Shown here: piece by piece, positions 10,001 through 19,925 of the stretch
How positions within the stretch are numbered: position 1 is the stretch's first letter
Layout of the letters: the number at the start of each line of letters is the position of its first letter
Assembly: GCA_030144725.1 (NCBI GenBank)
Contig: JASKMD010000019.1
Location: forward strand, 5,420,105 to 5,484,104
Direction: 5' to 3'
Source of the DNA: Haematococcus lacustris
Taxonomy: Eukaryota; Chlorophyta; Chlorophyceae; Chlamydomonadales; Haematococcaceae
Length of the DNA stretch: 64,000 nt
Made by a program: the position numbers and the translations under genes
Notes under the pieces: model-generated
The model's database searches: none
Told to the model about the DNA's origin: nothing
Seen by the model: the letters and a program-made list of their open reading frames with translations, nothing else

Positions 10001-10770
10001 AACACATCCGCATACTCCTGCACAATGGGTGCACAGTCGAGGACCTGATGACTAGTCTCGGCCTTGCTATCAGCCGGAGTAATGGAAAGTAGGAAGACTG
10101 GACACTTGTCGCTGACTGCTGTGCGGAGCTGCGCTGAGCTAATGAGCAAAGGGTTGTTAGCAGTGTCTGAGGTGCCTGGCTGCTTGACCGGAGGCCGAAG
10201 TGTGTGCTGACGACCTGCATGCTGGAAGCGCATGATGTTCGCCTTCCAGTCGATGCGGGGGTTGATCTCTGCAAGCCAGGGCTTACCCAGAATGATGTCG
10301 AAGTCGTGCAGCTGCGTGACATGCAATGTCTGTTCGCCCTTGTAGGTACCCAGCCGGAAACGCGCATTGGGTATCATAGCGTTGCTAGGCTGCTGGTGTC
10401 CATCGGCGAGGCTGATGTAGTGAGGGCTAACTTTCTGGGCTGTCTGAATGTCAAACTTCGCACAAAAAGCTGAGTCGATGAACGAGCCAGTGGCGCCACC
10501 ATCAATGAACACCCTTACACTATGGCCCTTGTAAGTGCCCGCAAACACTAGTAAATCAGCATGGCTGCCAGGGTTGGCTGCTAGCGTTGTGATGCGGAAC
10601 CGGGGCGGTGGCGGGGTGCTAGTGGTGGTGTCTGCAACGGCTGTTGTTGGCTCTCTAGCGGCTAAGTTTTGACATGGTTGGGAGGCCGGTCTTTCCAGTT
10701 TTTTGGCCCCTTCTTGCCGGGATGCTGGCAGTCTTGCACTAGGTGGCCCTCTTGGCGGCAGAAGGTGCAC
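7036..10770 (-). CDS. pol: Pol: protease, reverse transcriptase, RNase H, integrase, chromodomain; one in-frame TAG
   Basis: Entered from gag by the -1 shift. The aspartic protease shows [13 protein letters not shown] and DIILGKPWL. The reverse transcriptase shows [24 protein letters not shown] and the catalytic LVYLDDIL. RNase H shows LRCDAS and YYSRKL. The integrase shows [17 protein letters not shown], then Asp in MDLI, Asp in SDRDPRF and Glu in [13 protein letters not shown]-terminal chromodomain ([25 protein letters not shown]) assigns it to the chromoviruses. TAG at 8314-8316 splits the frame at LVF*PRMAAAV, where relatives have Trp, so a single G-to-A change would explain it. Everything after the stop stays in frame to 7036. 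Confidence 0.93.
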
Positions 10771-11573
10771 TTGTTGTGAGCAGTGTACCAGGCTCGCTCG
10801 TCGTCTGTGAGACGCTGGTAGCGGGGCTTGGCGTCCTGGGCAGTTTTGGGGGTTGAGCTATGTGTGGTGTTAGCAGTCTCGCGCTGACCGCGGGGCTGCT
10901 GCTGCTTGGCTTGCCGCAGTAGACCTAGCTGCATAGGGACGGCTGTGGAGAGGCCAGCGTCACGGCATGCTGAGTCATGGGCCACTGCTATCTTGACAGC
11001 CTGTTCAAAGGTTGTTGGGGAGTGAATGTCTACCATGGCCTTGAGGTGTGGGTGCAGGCCACGGCGCAGCCGGTCTAGCTGCTCATCCACTGTGATGTTA
11101 GGTATGTGCATGAACAAGCCACGCAAGAAGGTGGCGAAGGACTGAGCAGATTGGTTAGGCTTCTGCCTGGCTAGGTGTAGTTGATCTCTAGCCTTGGCTG
11201 ACTCAGATTGTGTTAGGAAGGCTGCTTGCAGGGCTGCCTTAAAGGTGTCCCAGGTAAAGGGAGGAACGGTTGTGGACCGCACCGAGAGATACCAGGCTGC
11301 TGCTGTACCGGTGAGTCTTGCACCAGTGGAGATGATCTTCTGCTCGTCCGTCAACCCAGGAGTGAGACTAAAAACCTCTTCAACTTGAAACAACCATGTT
11401 GAAGCGCTACTCTTGCCATCATACGGTTGTACCTCTGTCAACTTCACCAAGCCATGTCCTCCTGTCTGATTGTGCTGCACATGTTGCTGCTGAGTCTGGA
11501 CAACGTGCTGCATGGTATTCCCTAGTGCTTGGAAGGCTGCTACTATGTCTCCCATGACGGGGTTCTGTGCCAC
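10662..11573 (-). CDS. gag: Gag (capsid and nucleocapsid), Ty3 element 1
   Basis: Structural protein of the retrotransposon particle. The first ATG is at 11553-11555. The capsid core is recognisable from [41 protein letters not shown] and [13 protein letters not shown], as in Ty3 retrotransposon gag domains. Near the C terminus is a CCHC zinc knuckle, [14 protein letters not shown] (Cx2Cx4Hx4C). The frame ends at 10662 and overlaps pol by about 109 bases. Pol lies in the -1 frame, with a canonical slip site in the overlap. Confidence 0.92.
   Translation of the reverse strand: MAQNPVMGDIVAAFQALGNTMQHVVQTQQQHVQHNQTGGHGLVKLTEVQPYDGKSSASTWLFQVEEVFSLTPGLTDEQKIISTGARLTGTAAAWYLSVRSTTVPPFTWDTFKAALQAAFLTQSESAKARDQLHLARQKPNQSAQSFATFLRGLFMHIPNITVDEQLDRLRRGLHPHLKAMVDIHSPTTFEQAVKIAVAHDSACRDAGLSTAVPMQLGLLRQAKQQQPRGQRETANTTHSSTPKTAQDAKPRYQRLTDDERAWYTAHNKCTFCRQEGHLVQDCQHPGKKGPKNWKDRPPNHVKT
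10698..10704 (-). promoter_or_regulatory. -1 ribosomal frameshift heptamer A_AAA_AAC between gag and pol
   Basis: In gag phase the coding strand reads CCA AAA AAC TGG, so A_AAA_AAC sits exactly in the X_XXY_YYZ register. A -1 slip continues as K-K-L-E-R-P in the pol frame. This is the standard signal for making gag-pol fusions. I did not model a downstream pseudoknot. Confidence 0.8.
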
Positions 11574-11575
11574 GA

Positions 11576-12184
11576 CTAGTGGTGGCGCTGTCGCTGCCGC
11601 TGTCGGTGGTCGTACCCGTCCCGGTGGTGCTGGGCGGGGTTGCGGGGGGTGGACGGCGCTGGTTGTGGCACTAAGGAGTTAGGCGTTGGCCGCCGGGGTG
11701 GAGGTGGGGGTGGAGGTGGGGGTGGAGCTAAGTGTGCTGGTTGGGGCAGGTATCTAAAATGTACACCTGTTGGTGCAGGTGCGGGGGGCGCAAGGCGCTG
11801 GATGATGCTAAGTAGTTGTTGAATGTACTCCCCCTGTTGGCTAAGCTGCTGTGCCTGGCCTCGTGCTAGGCCAGCATAGTAGTCCGCTGCGCTTCTGAAG
11901 GATATGCAACGGGGGCAACGATGCAACGCCTGATGCGTCTCGCGGGAAACCGCGGATGGCTGAACTAGAGGTGTTGGTTGGGGTTGAGTAGGGAGCTGAG
12001 GTGCTCCTCGGGTTACTGGGTGCGACCCAGTAGGCTGCTGGGACACTATTGGTCCGTAGCTGGCGCTGGGATCCGGGCTATTGCTAGTTGAGCTCGGAGA
12101 ACTATATTCTGGGCTGTCGCTTTGCGGAGTGCCCGCGCCGGAGGGGAGGTCGACTTCTAAAGCGTCGTCGAATGTGAGAGGCAC
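11576..12184 (-). CDS. N-terminal Pro-rich ORF upstream of gag, Ty3 element 1
   Basis: An open frame of about 200 codons between the primer binding site and gag. It is rich in Ser, Pro and Gln, with a polyproline run (11695-11735) and a basic RQRQRQRHH tail. It has no in-frame ATG near its start, only GTG at 12182. Its TAG stop lies about 20 bases before the first gag ATG (11553-11555), in another frame. It is either an N-terminal extension of gag joined by a shift, or a 5' leader. No enzymatic domain is visible. Confidence 0.5.
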   Translation of the reverse strand: MPLTFDDALEVDLPSGAGTPQSDSPEYSSPSSTSNSPDPSASYGPIVSQQPTGSHPVTRGAPQLPTQPQPTPLVQPSAVSRETHQALHRCPRCISFRSAADYYAGLARGQAQQLSQQGEYIQQLLSIIQRLAPPAPAPTGVHFRYLPQPAHLAPPPPPPPPPPRRPTPNSLVPQPAPSTPRNPAQHHRDGYDHRQRQRQRHH

Positions 12185-12194
12185 TGCAGATGAA

Positions 12195-12211
12195 CGTTAT
12201 CAGGGAAACCA
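12195..12211 (-). promoter_or_regulatory. Primer binding site of Ty3 element 1
   Basis: TGGTTTCCCTGATAACG starts two bases after the 5' LTR. TGG pairs with the CCA end of a tRNA. The sequence is not the initiator-Met form (TGGTATCAGAGC) common in plant elements; the cognate tRNA is not identified. Confidence 0.7.
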
Positions 12212-12213
12212 CG

Positions 12214-12595
12214 TGTAACAGTTCGCGCTAGTGGGCCGGATGCATGCGCTATTGGCTGAAAAATAAGATTTCTCAGCCAAGGGCTGGTCTAGGAGTTGAA
12301 GCTCTAATCTCAGCTTGCGCTGGAGCTCCTAGGAGTGGACTTACTAGCTGCGGTATTTGCAGCGGAGGCTGTGCTGTTGGCGGAACAACAGGAGCACAGG
12401 GCGTAGTATTACAATGAGCTCAGGTCGGAACTGAACATCAGCTTGGGTCTGTATATGACTGTCTGTATCTTCAGACTCTGCCTTTTTAAACCCTACCGCC
12501 TAGTGTCAACGTAATTCATCTGACGTGGCAAGGCATGCAACACAAAAAAACAACGATTGTCCATGCATTCTGCCGTGCGGTTGTGTACTCTTACA
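12214..12595 (-). repeat. 5' LTR of Ty3 element 1
   Basis: A 382-bp direct repeat of 6522-6902, reading TGTAAGAG...CTGTTACA on the minus strand. As the upstream LTR it should hold the promoter; a TTTAAA-like stretch lies at about 12483. Confidence 0.95.
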
Positions 12596-13125
12596 GAGTC
12601 ATTTGCAGGAACTGCACGACGTCATGGACGATGGTGTGATCCACCGCTGCATCCAGGAGGAAGAGTCGGTTTGCTTGGATGAGGACCAGCTGCAGGTGCC
12701 AGGTGACCTCGTTGATTTTGGAGGCCATGAAGGGGCTGCCCATGTGCAGGAGCACGGACAGCGCCTCGTCCACGATGACGACATCGAACCCTGGGCTCGC
12801 GAGCCTGGGCAGGCTGTCGAGACACACCACGATGCGGTCTTGGTTCAGGTAGTACTCCTTGACGTCTAGGTAGTTTACGAACCCGAGGCTCTTTAGGCTT
12901 TGCGCGTATTTGCGGCTGAGCGTCCTTGAGAAGGTGAGCAAGAGGCACCTGAGGCTGCCTGCTGTGGATGGCTGTGGCGCGGCTGCTTTTGTTGCGGCTG
13001 CCTCCTCGATCCACTCCTGGAGTTGCTAGACGATTTTGACGGTCTTTCCGACCCCCATGTTTGCTCTGACGCAGGTGATGTGGTTATCCCTTTCCATTAC
13101 GAGAAAATCACAAATCGTTATATAC
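12596..13125 (-). pseudogene. SF2 helicase, herpes origin-binding-protein type, N-terminal half
   Basis: The frame contains CVRANMGVGKTVKIV (Walker A, G-x-G-K-T, near 13050), a TAG directly after it, then LLLTFSRTLSRKYAQSL (motif Ia) and DVVIVDEALSVLLHM (motif II, D-E) with LDAAVDHTIV (motif III region). Its reading frame ends at the Ty3 duplication and continues without a break at 6516: QMT then HKRGISW. Upstream of about 13125 the similarity fades into noncoding DNA, so the start is missing or in another exon. The two nonsense codons and three insertions show it is dead. Confidence 0.72.
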
Positions 13126-13496
13126 CCGTAATAATCAGATTATCCAGAGGTCGGGACGTGTCAGGGCTATTACGGGGTTCATTACTACAATTACAGGTTT
13201 CAAGGGATAAAAACCGCGCACCACCCTGAACTCAACCAACCAGCACCCTAGAACTCAAAACGCAATGCTCTAACCCTGCCACACGCAATTATTTGCTTAC
13301 ACAAATAAAGACAGATCCGACGTCCAGGTGAACAATCTGCACAAAACGTGATTGACGACAATGATGGCGACGGCAATACGGGAGCTGTCTGCCCACGGCG
13401 ATTGAGCGTCGAGCAGGACGGGCAGCTAGGGTGAAGCATGGTGAGGCATGGGCGGCAGCTAGAGGAACATGACGCGTCGAGCACAAGCTATATGCA
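13126..13496. other. Intervening DNA without a gene
   Basis: About 370 bases between the helicase remnant and the 147-bp satellite. I see short frames only and no recognisable domain. It could be an intron or decayed linker of the primase-helicase locus. Confidence 0.5.
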
Positions 13497-14560
13497 CCTA
13501 GGCAATGAGGGGCAGTAGGCCCCGGAAGGGCAGGAGCCAGGGGGTAACAGCATCAGCACTCGGCAGCAGCTGGGCGCAACACACGGCATGGGCAGCAGCT
13601 AGGGCAACATGCCGCGTCCGGCAGCAGCCACATGCACTAGTACCTAGGCAATTAGGGGCAGTAGGCCGCACGGAAGGGCAGCAGCCAGGGGTAACAGCGT
13701 CAGCACTCGGCAGCAGCTGGGCGCAGCACATGGCATGGGCAGCAGCTAGGGCAACATGCCGCGTCCGGCAGCAGCCACATGCACTAGTACCTAGGCAATT
13801 AGGGGCAGTAGGCCGCACGGAAGGGCAGCAGCCAGGGGTAACAGCGTCAGCAGTCGGCAGCAGCTGGGCGCAGCACATGGCATGGGCAGCAGCTAGGGCA
13901 ACATGCCGCGTCCGGCAGCAGCCACATGCACTAGTACCTAGGCAATGAGGGGCAGTAGGCCGCACGGAAGGGCAGCAGCCAGGGGTGAGCACCGTCAGCA
14001 GTCGGCAGCAGCTGGGCGCAGCACGTGGCATGGGCAGCAGCTAGGGCAACATGCCGCGTCCGGCAGCAGCCACATGCACTAGTACCTAGGCAATGAGGGG
14101 CAGTAGGCCGCACGGAAGGGCAGCAGCCAGGGGTGACAGCGTCAGCAGTCGGCAGCAGCTGGGCGCAGCACATGGCATGGGCAGCAGCTAGGGCAACATG
14201 CCGCGTCCGGCAGCAGCCACATGCACTAGTACCTAGGCAATGAGGGGCAGTAGGCCAGCACGGAAGGGCAGCAGCCAGGGGTAACAGCGTCAGCAGTCGG
14301 CAGCAGCTGGGCGCAGCACATGGCATGGGCAGCAGCTAGGGCAACATGCCGCGTCCGGCAGCAGCACACATGCAGCCACATGCAGCAGCCACATGCAGCT
14401 AGGGCAACATGACACATCCAGCAGCAGCCACATCCGGCAGCAGCCACATGCACTAGTACCTAAGCAATGAGGGACAGTAGGCCTCAAGGAAGGGCAGCAG
14501 CCAGGGGTAACAAGGTCACAGTAGGTAACAAGGTCACGGTAGGGGCAGGATGCAGGCAAC
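13497..14560. repeat. 147-bp tandem satellite
   Basis: The landmark GCACTAGTACCTAGGC recurs at 13634, 13781, 13928, 14076 and 14223, giving spacings of 147, 147, 148 and 147 bp. A variant follows at 14450 after an expanded unit. Units are G+C-rich with many GGCAGCAGC and CAGCAGCTGGGCGC submotifs. All six frames are open in places (Cys/Ala-rich translations), but these are satellite artefacts. It lies between the primase and helicase remnants. Confidence 0.95.
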
Positions 14561-15170
14561 TACATAGGGTGAAACATGGGCAAAGCAGGGTGAAACAGGG
14601 CAGCAGCTAGGTATAATATGACATGCGTGACAGCTATCGCACAAAGCTGAGTGATGGCAAAAGTCAAGCTAAACAGCAGCATCTGCCTATTGCCCAAGGC
14701 CCACCAGAGACCCCAAAACGCGGAGCCCAAGAGCTCCGTTGTCGCTTCATAAAAGCTTTCTATGACAACTGAATGTCAGTGTTTGGCTTGGCTTGCGCGA
14801 CTGAGCTTAAATGGTATCCTGCTGTCACAAGTCGACCAAGCGGTGGGATGCAGAGGTACCCGCGACCGCGGTAACTGCATTGTTAGGCTGGGCGACTGGG
14901 GATTCTGCGTGGGAGCAAGATGCAAAGTTAGGCCAATGCTGGTCAACGCGGTTACCATGGTCAACGCGGTTACCGAAACGTTCCCACCTGCTAGTCTTGC
15001 TGCCGCAAGACGTGCAGTCGCGACCTCGAACGGAGGGTGAAGCAGGTTGAACGGAGGGATGTCTGACTTTTGGTCGCTTTGGTCATCCACTTCATCGACC
15101 AGATCCGTGCTGCTGACCGTGTATGAGCTGTCGGGCATGATGGCTACGACTACGATGAAGACTGGGACAA
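14561..15170. other. Unassigned DNA
   Basis: Roughly 600 bases without a recognisable gene. A minor direct repeat, GGTCAACGCGGTTACC, occurs at about 14941 and 14959. Confidence 0.4.
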
Positions 15171-15365
15171 GAGCTTGGGACCAAACCCAGGCCGGAGTGA
15201 TAAGTGAGAAAAGTGCGCGCCTTGCAACAATTACGGGAAAAGTGCGGGCCTTGTCAGAATTATTGAAAAAGTGCGAGCCTTGGTCAAAATTACGGGAAAA
15301 GTGCGAGCCTTGGTCAAAATTACGGGAAAAGTGCGAGCCTTGACCCCAATTACTGGAAAAGTGTC
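15171..15365. repeat. About 35-bp tandem repeat
   Basis: Five to six degenerate units of the form TTACGGGAAAAGTGCGAGCC followed by TTGGTCAAAA. The downstream 15366-15630 holds scattered GTCTCGGCC motifs and no gene. Confidence 0.8.
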
Positions 15366-15630
15366 TTGCAACTCAAAGGTGTCCGCGTTAGCTGCGCGAT
15401 GCTTAGGTAACGGCAAGGCTAGCCGCGACAGCTAGAAAGCTACAAGGAAGGTACCCGTAATGTAAAGGGATATCGCATAATGTCTCGGCCAGCGCTGTTC
15501 ACGTCCAAATAACAGTCTCGGCCAGGTCTCGAGTTGCGTAAACGTCTCGGCTGCGCCTCAACGTTTACCTCAACTCTCGACCCAGCCTCGACCGTTATTT
15601 TCCCGTAACAGCTCGGCCTCCGACATTATA

Positions 15631-17322
15631 CTATACATCTTGCTTTCTTTGCATCTCTTCCCTGCAGTACTCCTGCGTCCACACTATATCCTGCTGCTTG
15701 CAGTGGAGGGAGAGTGCGATCTCTTGCATGAGCTGATGTCTTCCTGCATCCTCTTGGGGTCCCCTGCTGTGCTTCAATCTGAACTGGATGGGTTGCTGTC
15801 CATACTTGCTGCGGCACTCTTGGCCATGGCACCTGACGGAGGCTGTATCGGACTCATTGTGGTAGTGTATGTATCCGCGGTTGCTGTGGTGCGGTCTTCC
15901 CTTGTATGGGCAGTACACCCCTTTGCTGAGTTTGAACGAGGTGTACCCGCACTCGTTGTTCCTCTCCCCGCTCAACATCCTTGCTGGCGGCTGCGGGATG
16001 TGGAGGAGTGCCCGCAGCATCTGGCTGTCTTCTAGGCAGCTCGCCACTGCCACTGCCACTGCCACTGCCTCTGCCTCTGCCGCTGTCTTTGCCTCTGCCG
16101 CTGTTGGGTGTTGTTGTTTTGCCAAGCGCGCATGGGCCATGAGTCTCTGAACTGTCTGCGGGGTGCACATCACCACCCTGTCGACGGGGCTGCTGCTGCT
16201 GCTGCTGCTGCTTCCCTCGCCCCGCTGCTGCTGCTGCTGCTGCCTGTCAGGGTGTGGGAGTGCGGGCATGGGCATGGGCAGTTGCGCTAAAAGTGGCGTG
16301 GGCAAGGCGATCGCGGCATCAGCTGCATCTGCTGCATCTGCATGTGCATCTGCAAGCTCCGGGTGGACGTTGACCAGGTGGTCGACGACGTCACTTGAGC
16401 TGCCTGCGAACGGCACTAGTGGCAGTCCCACGCCCAGCTTTGTGGATCCCAGGGTTCTGAAGGATCTGAATGAGGAGTAGACTGACTGGTCCACAATGCA
16501 GCTTCCGCGGCTATCTCGCCACCAGTGATCCCACTCCTCCTTGCTGCTGCTGCTGGTGGACGAGATGTAGGCCGCCAAGCGTGCTGCCAATGCCTTTGCC
16601 TCTTGCTGGGAGCAATGTACTCTGTGCAGCTTGACGTGGAGCGAGATCTTGTGGCGGTTGTGTGTGGTGGCGACCTGCACGCTCCTTCCTGGCACCAGCA
16701 GCCTCTGCACCACCTCTGGCTGCATCCCATACTGCTCCCTGAGCACATGGCCCAGCTTTTCCAAGAAGCGGCTGAGCAGTTCATTCTTGACCAGTGAGAG
16801 GTGGGCTGCCATCTTTGCGGCTTGTGCTGCCTGGTGGGGTTCAGCGGAGACCGCTACCACTGCCTGCGCCGCCTCTGCCGCCACTGCTGCCTCTGCGGCT
16901 GCCAGTTCTGCTTGTGCCCCCCCCGCCCCCGGCTCATGCATGTCATCTTCTGCTACGTCGCGGTCCAGGTCAAAGTAGGGGTGCACGAGGCTGTGCGGAC
17001 CCCACACAATTTCATAGTTGCTGGGCGTGAGGTGTGCGGTTCCTCTCAGGTAGTTTGCGAGATGGGCTGCGGATGGGAAGCTGGCGAACCTCTTTGTACC
17101 TGCGCCTGCGAAGACATCTTGTGACAGGGCGAGGCGCTGGCAGATGTGCGGCGGCCCTGGCGGCAAGGCGGCCAGCAACGCGGCCTATCTGGGATAGAAC
17201 ACTGGCGGCCGGAAGGGGGTGGGCTCTTGGGCTGGCGCTGTAGCGTTTGCGGGTACGGCGGCGGCGGCGGCGGCGACGGCGACTGGGGCGACTAGGACTG
17301 GTACAGCGGACATTGAAGACAT
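15631..17322 (-). pseudogene. PrimPol / herpes UL52-like DNA primase
   Basis: Archaeo-eukaryotic-type primase-polymerase. The best start is the ATG at 17320-17322 (MSAVPVLVAPVA), in the same frame as the body, but TAG at 17185-17187 interrupts after 45 codons. The body shows the three catalytic motifs of the family: HPYFDLDRD (D-x-D, about 16965), HKISLHVKL (S-x-H, about 16645) and IVDQSVYSSFRSFR (about 16480). A C-terminal zinc-binding region follows (CPYKGRPHHSNRG ... VRCHGQEC, about 15790-15915), typical of UL52-type primases. Long Ala-, Ser- and Gln-rich insertions lie between the motifs, as in many algal proteins. The frame ends at 15631. It lies upstream of, and on the same strand as, the helicase remnant. 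Such primase-helicase pairs occur in large DNA viruses and virus-derived elements. Confidence 0.78.
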
Positions 17323-17639
17323 TGACGCCGGACTTGGGAGACCGCGAGGGAACTGGGCAGGACAAGAACTAGGAGGCTAGGAGATTGCTGGAATGATTGG
17401 ACTGACTGTCCCGGGTCCTTTAGTAGGTGTGTTTGAGTGAGGTGAGTGATTGCGAGGTTTGCGAGGCATGCGAGGCGTGCGAGGTGCTGCAGTTGCGCCG
17501 TGTGGACTTGTTTTCATTGTTCGGCTCTGGCGCCACGCCCTCACTTTGAATGGGACCCACAGTCATTCACACACCCTACGCGTCCTAGGTACGCGCCCTA
17601 GGTACGCTAGTCCCCCCGCTAGGGAATGGGATACTTGGC
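17323..17639. other. Region upstream of the primase, no gene
   Basis: About 320 bases between the primase start and the next satellite. It contains GAGG/GCGAGG-rich stretches and two close copies of CCTAGGTACGC. No promoter could be assigned. Confidence 0.3.
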
Positions 17640-18447
17640 AGCCTACTATAAAGGATTTAGAATTGACGCTTCGAAGTATCTCCTAGGGGTCTCTAGTGGC
17701 GAAGCGAGGTGTGTGGGCTGGGTTGGGTTTGGGGCTGCAAGCCCCCCCACAGCCCCGCATCCCCTTAGCCACCCTAGGCACCTTCGGTACCCTAGCCCCC
17801 CCTAGGGCGGCTTGGCAGCCACTTATATAGGAATTAGAAATGACGCTTCGAAGCCGCCCGCCCATAGCGGGCTAGAGGCGATGGGAGGGTGTGGGCTGGG
17901 TTGGGTTTGGGGCTGCAAGCCCACCCACAGCTCCTTCGCCCCTCTAGCCACCCTAGCCCCCCGTAGGGCGGCTTGGCAGCCACTTATATAGGAATTAGAA
18001 TTGACGCTTCGAAGCCGCCCGCCCATAGCGGGCAAGAGGCCCCTAGAGGGCTATAGGTGATGGGAGGGTGTGGGCTGGGTTGGGTTTGGGGCTGCAAGCC
18101 CACCCACAGCCCCGCATCCCCTTAGCCACCCTAGGCACCTTCGGTACCCTAGCCCCCCGTAGGGCGGCTTGGCAGCCACTTATATAGGAATTAGAATTGA
18201 CGCTTCGAAGCCGCCCGCCCATAGCGGGCTAGAGCCCCCTAGAGGGCTATAGGTGATGGGAGGGTGTGGGCTGTATTTGGGGTTGCAAGCCCACCCACAG
18301 CCCAGCATCCCCTTAGCCACCCTAGGCACCTTCGGTACCCTAGCCCCCCGTAGGGCGGCTTGGCAGCCACTTACATAGGAATTAGAATTGACGCTTCGAA
18401 GCCGCCCGCCCATAGCGGGCTAGAGGCGATGGGAGGGTGTGGGCTGG
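17640..18447. repeat. 160-196 bp tandem satellite, left part
   Basis: The landmark CTTATATAGGAATTAGAA recurs at 17822, 17983, 18179 and, as CTTACATAGG, 18370: spacings of 161, 196 and 191. Each unit holds ACGCTTCGAAGCCGCCCGCC, a GGGTTGGGTTTGGGGCTG stretch and CTTGGCAGCC. The array breaks at GCTGG (18443-18447) and resumes with the same words at 28385, because the 9.9-kb element GypA inserted into it. Confidence 0.92.
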
Positions 18448-18720
18448 TGTAACGGCGAGCCTCGAGCGACACCGTTCCCCTTTGCCCGCGACACCTGTGT
18501 ACTGCCTATGGCGGGCGCAGGTGGGCGCATTACTTTTACCGAGTGAGTTGGGCAGGTTAAAGCCTAGCAGCGTAGCTGTGAGGACAACTGGTTCGATTCA
18601 AGGGGGCCCCGTTCTAAGCCCTAGCCCTCTCACGAGGTTTTCCTGTAAACTTCTCCATGGCAGTTTTCCTCGCAACACGCAAGACGGTCTCTCGGCTAAC
18701 AACGTGCATTGCACGCTACA
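18448..18720 (+). repeat. 5' LTR of GypA
   Basis: A 273-bp LTR beginning TGTAACGGCGAGCC and ending GCACGCTACA. It differs from the partner LTR at four bases. The box GGTTCGATTC near 18592 mimics a tRNA B box but is part of the LTR. Confidence 0.92.
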
Positions 18721-18723
18721 GAG

Positions 18724-18739
18724 TGGTTTCCGACCAGAC
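18724..18739 (+). promoter_or_regulatory. Primer binding site of GypA
   Basis: TGGTTTCCGACCAGAC lies three bases after the 5' LTR and is identical to the site next to the GypB LTR (47701-47716, reversed). Confidence 0.75.
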
Positions 18740-19497
18740 TTGCGTTTGCGAGGGCATCATGCCTCCAGCCTCCGGCTGACTTCTGGCTTTCACGCTAGTG
18801 GAGCTTTTTCTTTGGAGAACGCTGACAGTGGAGGCGAACAGCCAACGCTGCCCACCATTATCGGGGCCAGGTGGTCGTTCCTGTTTTTGCCTGACAACCT
18901 GGTCGTGTCTGCGGCCCTTTACGGATTTGTCCGTAGTTGCCACAATTCGCCCTCCGACGATGGCTACTCCCAAAGGCTACTCTCGCGAAATGAGGTTCCT
19001 GTGGCAGGTCCAGTGTTGCGCCTTGTTGCATTTCATTGCACTCTGGCAGGCTAAATCTGTAGCGCTTGTCGCACCTCCTCTAGTCCTTCTGGCCTGCATG
19101 TCTTCAGCGGCCGCAGGTTGCGTCTAAGCTTCTGGCTCAGACCGAACAAAGGACAACACGTCGTAAACGTGGATCCAAGCAGATGGACAAGATAGCTACC
19201 TTGGTGGTACGCTGCCAGCGTGCTATGCATGTTGTACACATCTGTGTTTGTTGTGCACAACTTCATTGTGCGTGCAACTAGTCCTTTGCCAGCCCTGAAT
19301 GTATCAGGTTTGCATATGCTTGGCCATCGCTGCCAGCCATGCTACTGCCGTGCTATGCTTAGTACATGCTGCTGACAGCCTCAAGCCCTAAGGCTTGCTG
19401 ATGACCTTGGTGATGGCTATGGTACATATCTGACCTTTGCCTTCTACTCACCATGCTAATGTGGCTGCCCCAAGTACAGGTGTTCTTACAGGTCGTC
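18740..19497. other. GypA 5' internal sequence, noncoding as far as visible
   Basis: About 760 bases between the primer binding site and transposon copy a. Short frames occur but no gag motif. Confidence 0.45.
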
Positions 19498-19644
19498 CAC
19501 TCACGATAAACAAGGACCGGTCGCGATTGGACCAACCATAGTTCATTGGAAAGAGGAGTAGAAGGCCGTTCGAACGGTACAAGTCTTATGTAACTCCGTG
19601 CATCCGTTGCGACGTAATTTGGCCGCGAATTTCTTCGTTTTCGT

Positions 19645-19925
19645 ATCTGTACAGATACGCTAGGCAGCTATCTGTACAGATGTCTTCAAAGCTATCTGTA
19701 CAGATAGACAATAACTATCTGTACAGATGTTTTTTTAGCTATCTGTACAGATGCCCCTTTCAGCTATCTGTACAGATGCCTCTGAGCTATCTGTACAGAT
19801 GCCTTTGAGCTATCTGTACAGATGCTTCTTTGCTATCTGTACATATGCTTGCTTTGCTATCTGTACATACGCTTGTTTTGCTATCTGCACAGACGCTTGT
19901 TTGAGTATCTGTGCGGACGCTTGTT
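19645..19925. repeat. Spaced ATCTGTACAGAT palindrome array (copy a, left)
   Basis: About ten copies of the perfect 12-bp palindrome ATCTGTACAGAT or one-base variants, separated by variable A/T-rich spacers of roughly 10-20 bp. Confidence 0.93.

Larger units (their letters stand above)
6517..12600 (-). mobile_element. Ty3/gypsy LTR retrotransposon 1 (chromovirus), near-intact, in the helicase gene
   Basis: LTRs at 6522-6902 and 12214-12595 start and end TG..CA. The 5-bp duplication GAGTC occurs at 6517-6521 and 12596-12600. The LTRs differ by two substitutions and one A-run length change over about 381 bp, so the insertion is young. On the minus strand the order is 5' LTR, primer binding site, N-terminal ORF, gag, pol (protease, reverse transcriptase, RNase H, integrase, chromodomain), polypurine tract, 3' LTR. 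One nonsense codon in the integrase is the only clear defect. Confidence 0.97.

Noticed and set aside
13505..14453. Cys/Ala-rich proteins in the 147-bp satellite
   Set aside because: Open frames repeat with the satellite and exist on both strands; no start context or domain.
8314..17187. Reassigned UAG codon (TAG inside pol, helicase and primase)
   Set aside because: The TAGs stand at positions expecting different residues, TAG and TGA also end ordinary genes here, and the affected genes are in dead elements; simple nonsense mutation suffices.
18448..18720. tRNA-derived SINE (good B box GGTTCGATTCC in three copies)
   Set aside because: The three copies behave as LTRs: TG..CA ends, a primer binding site next to two of them, and a split 5-bp duplication around the GypA pair.
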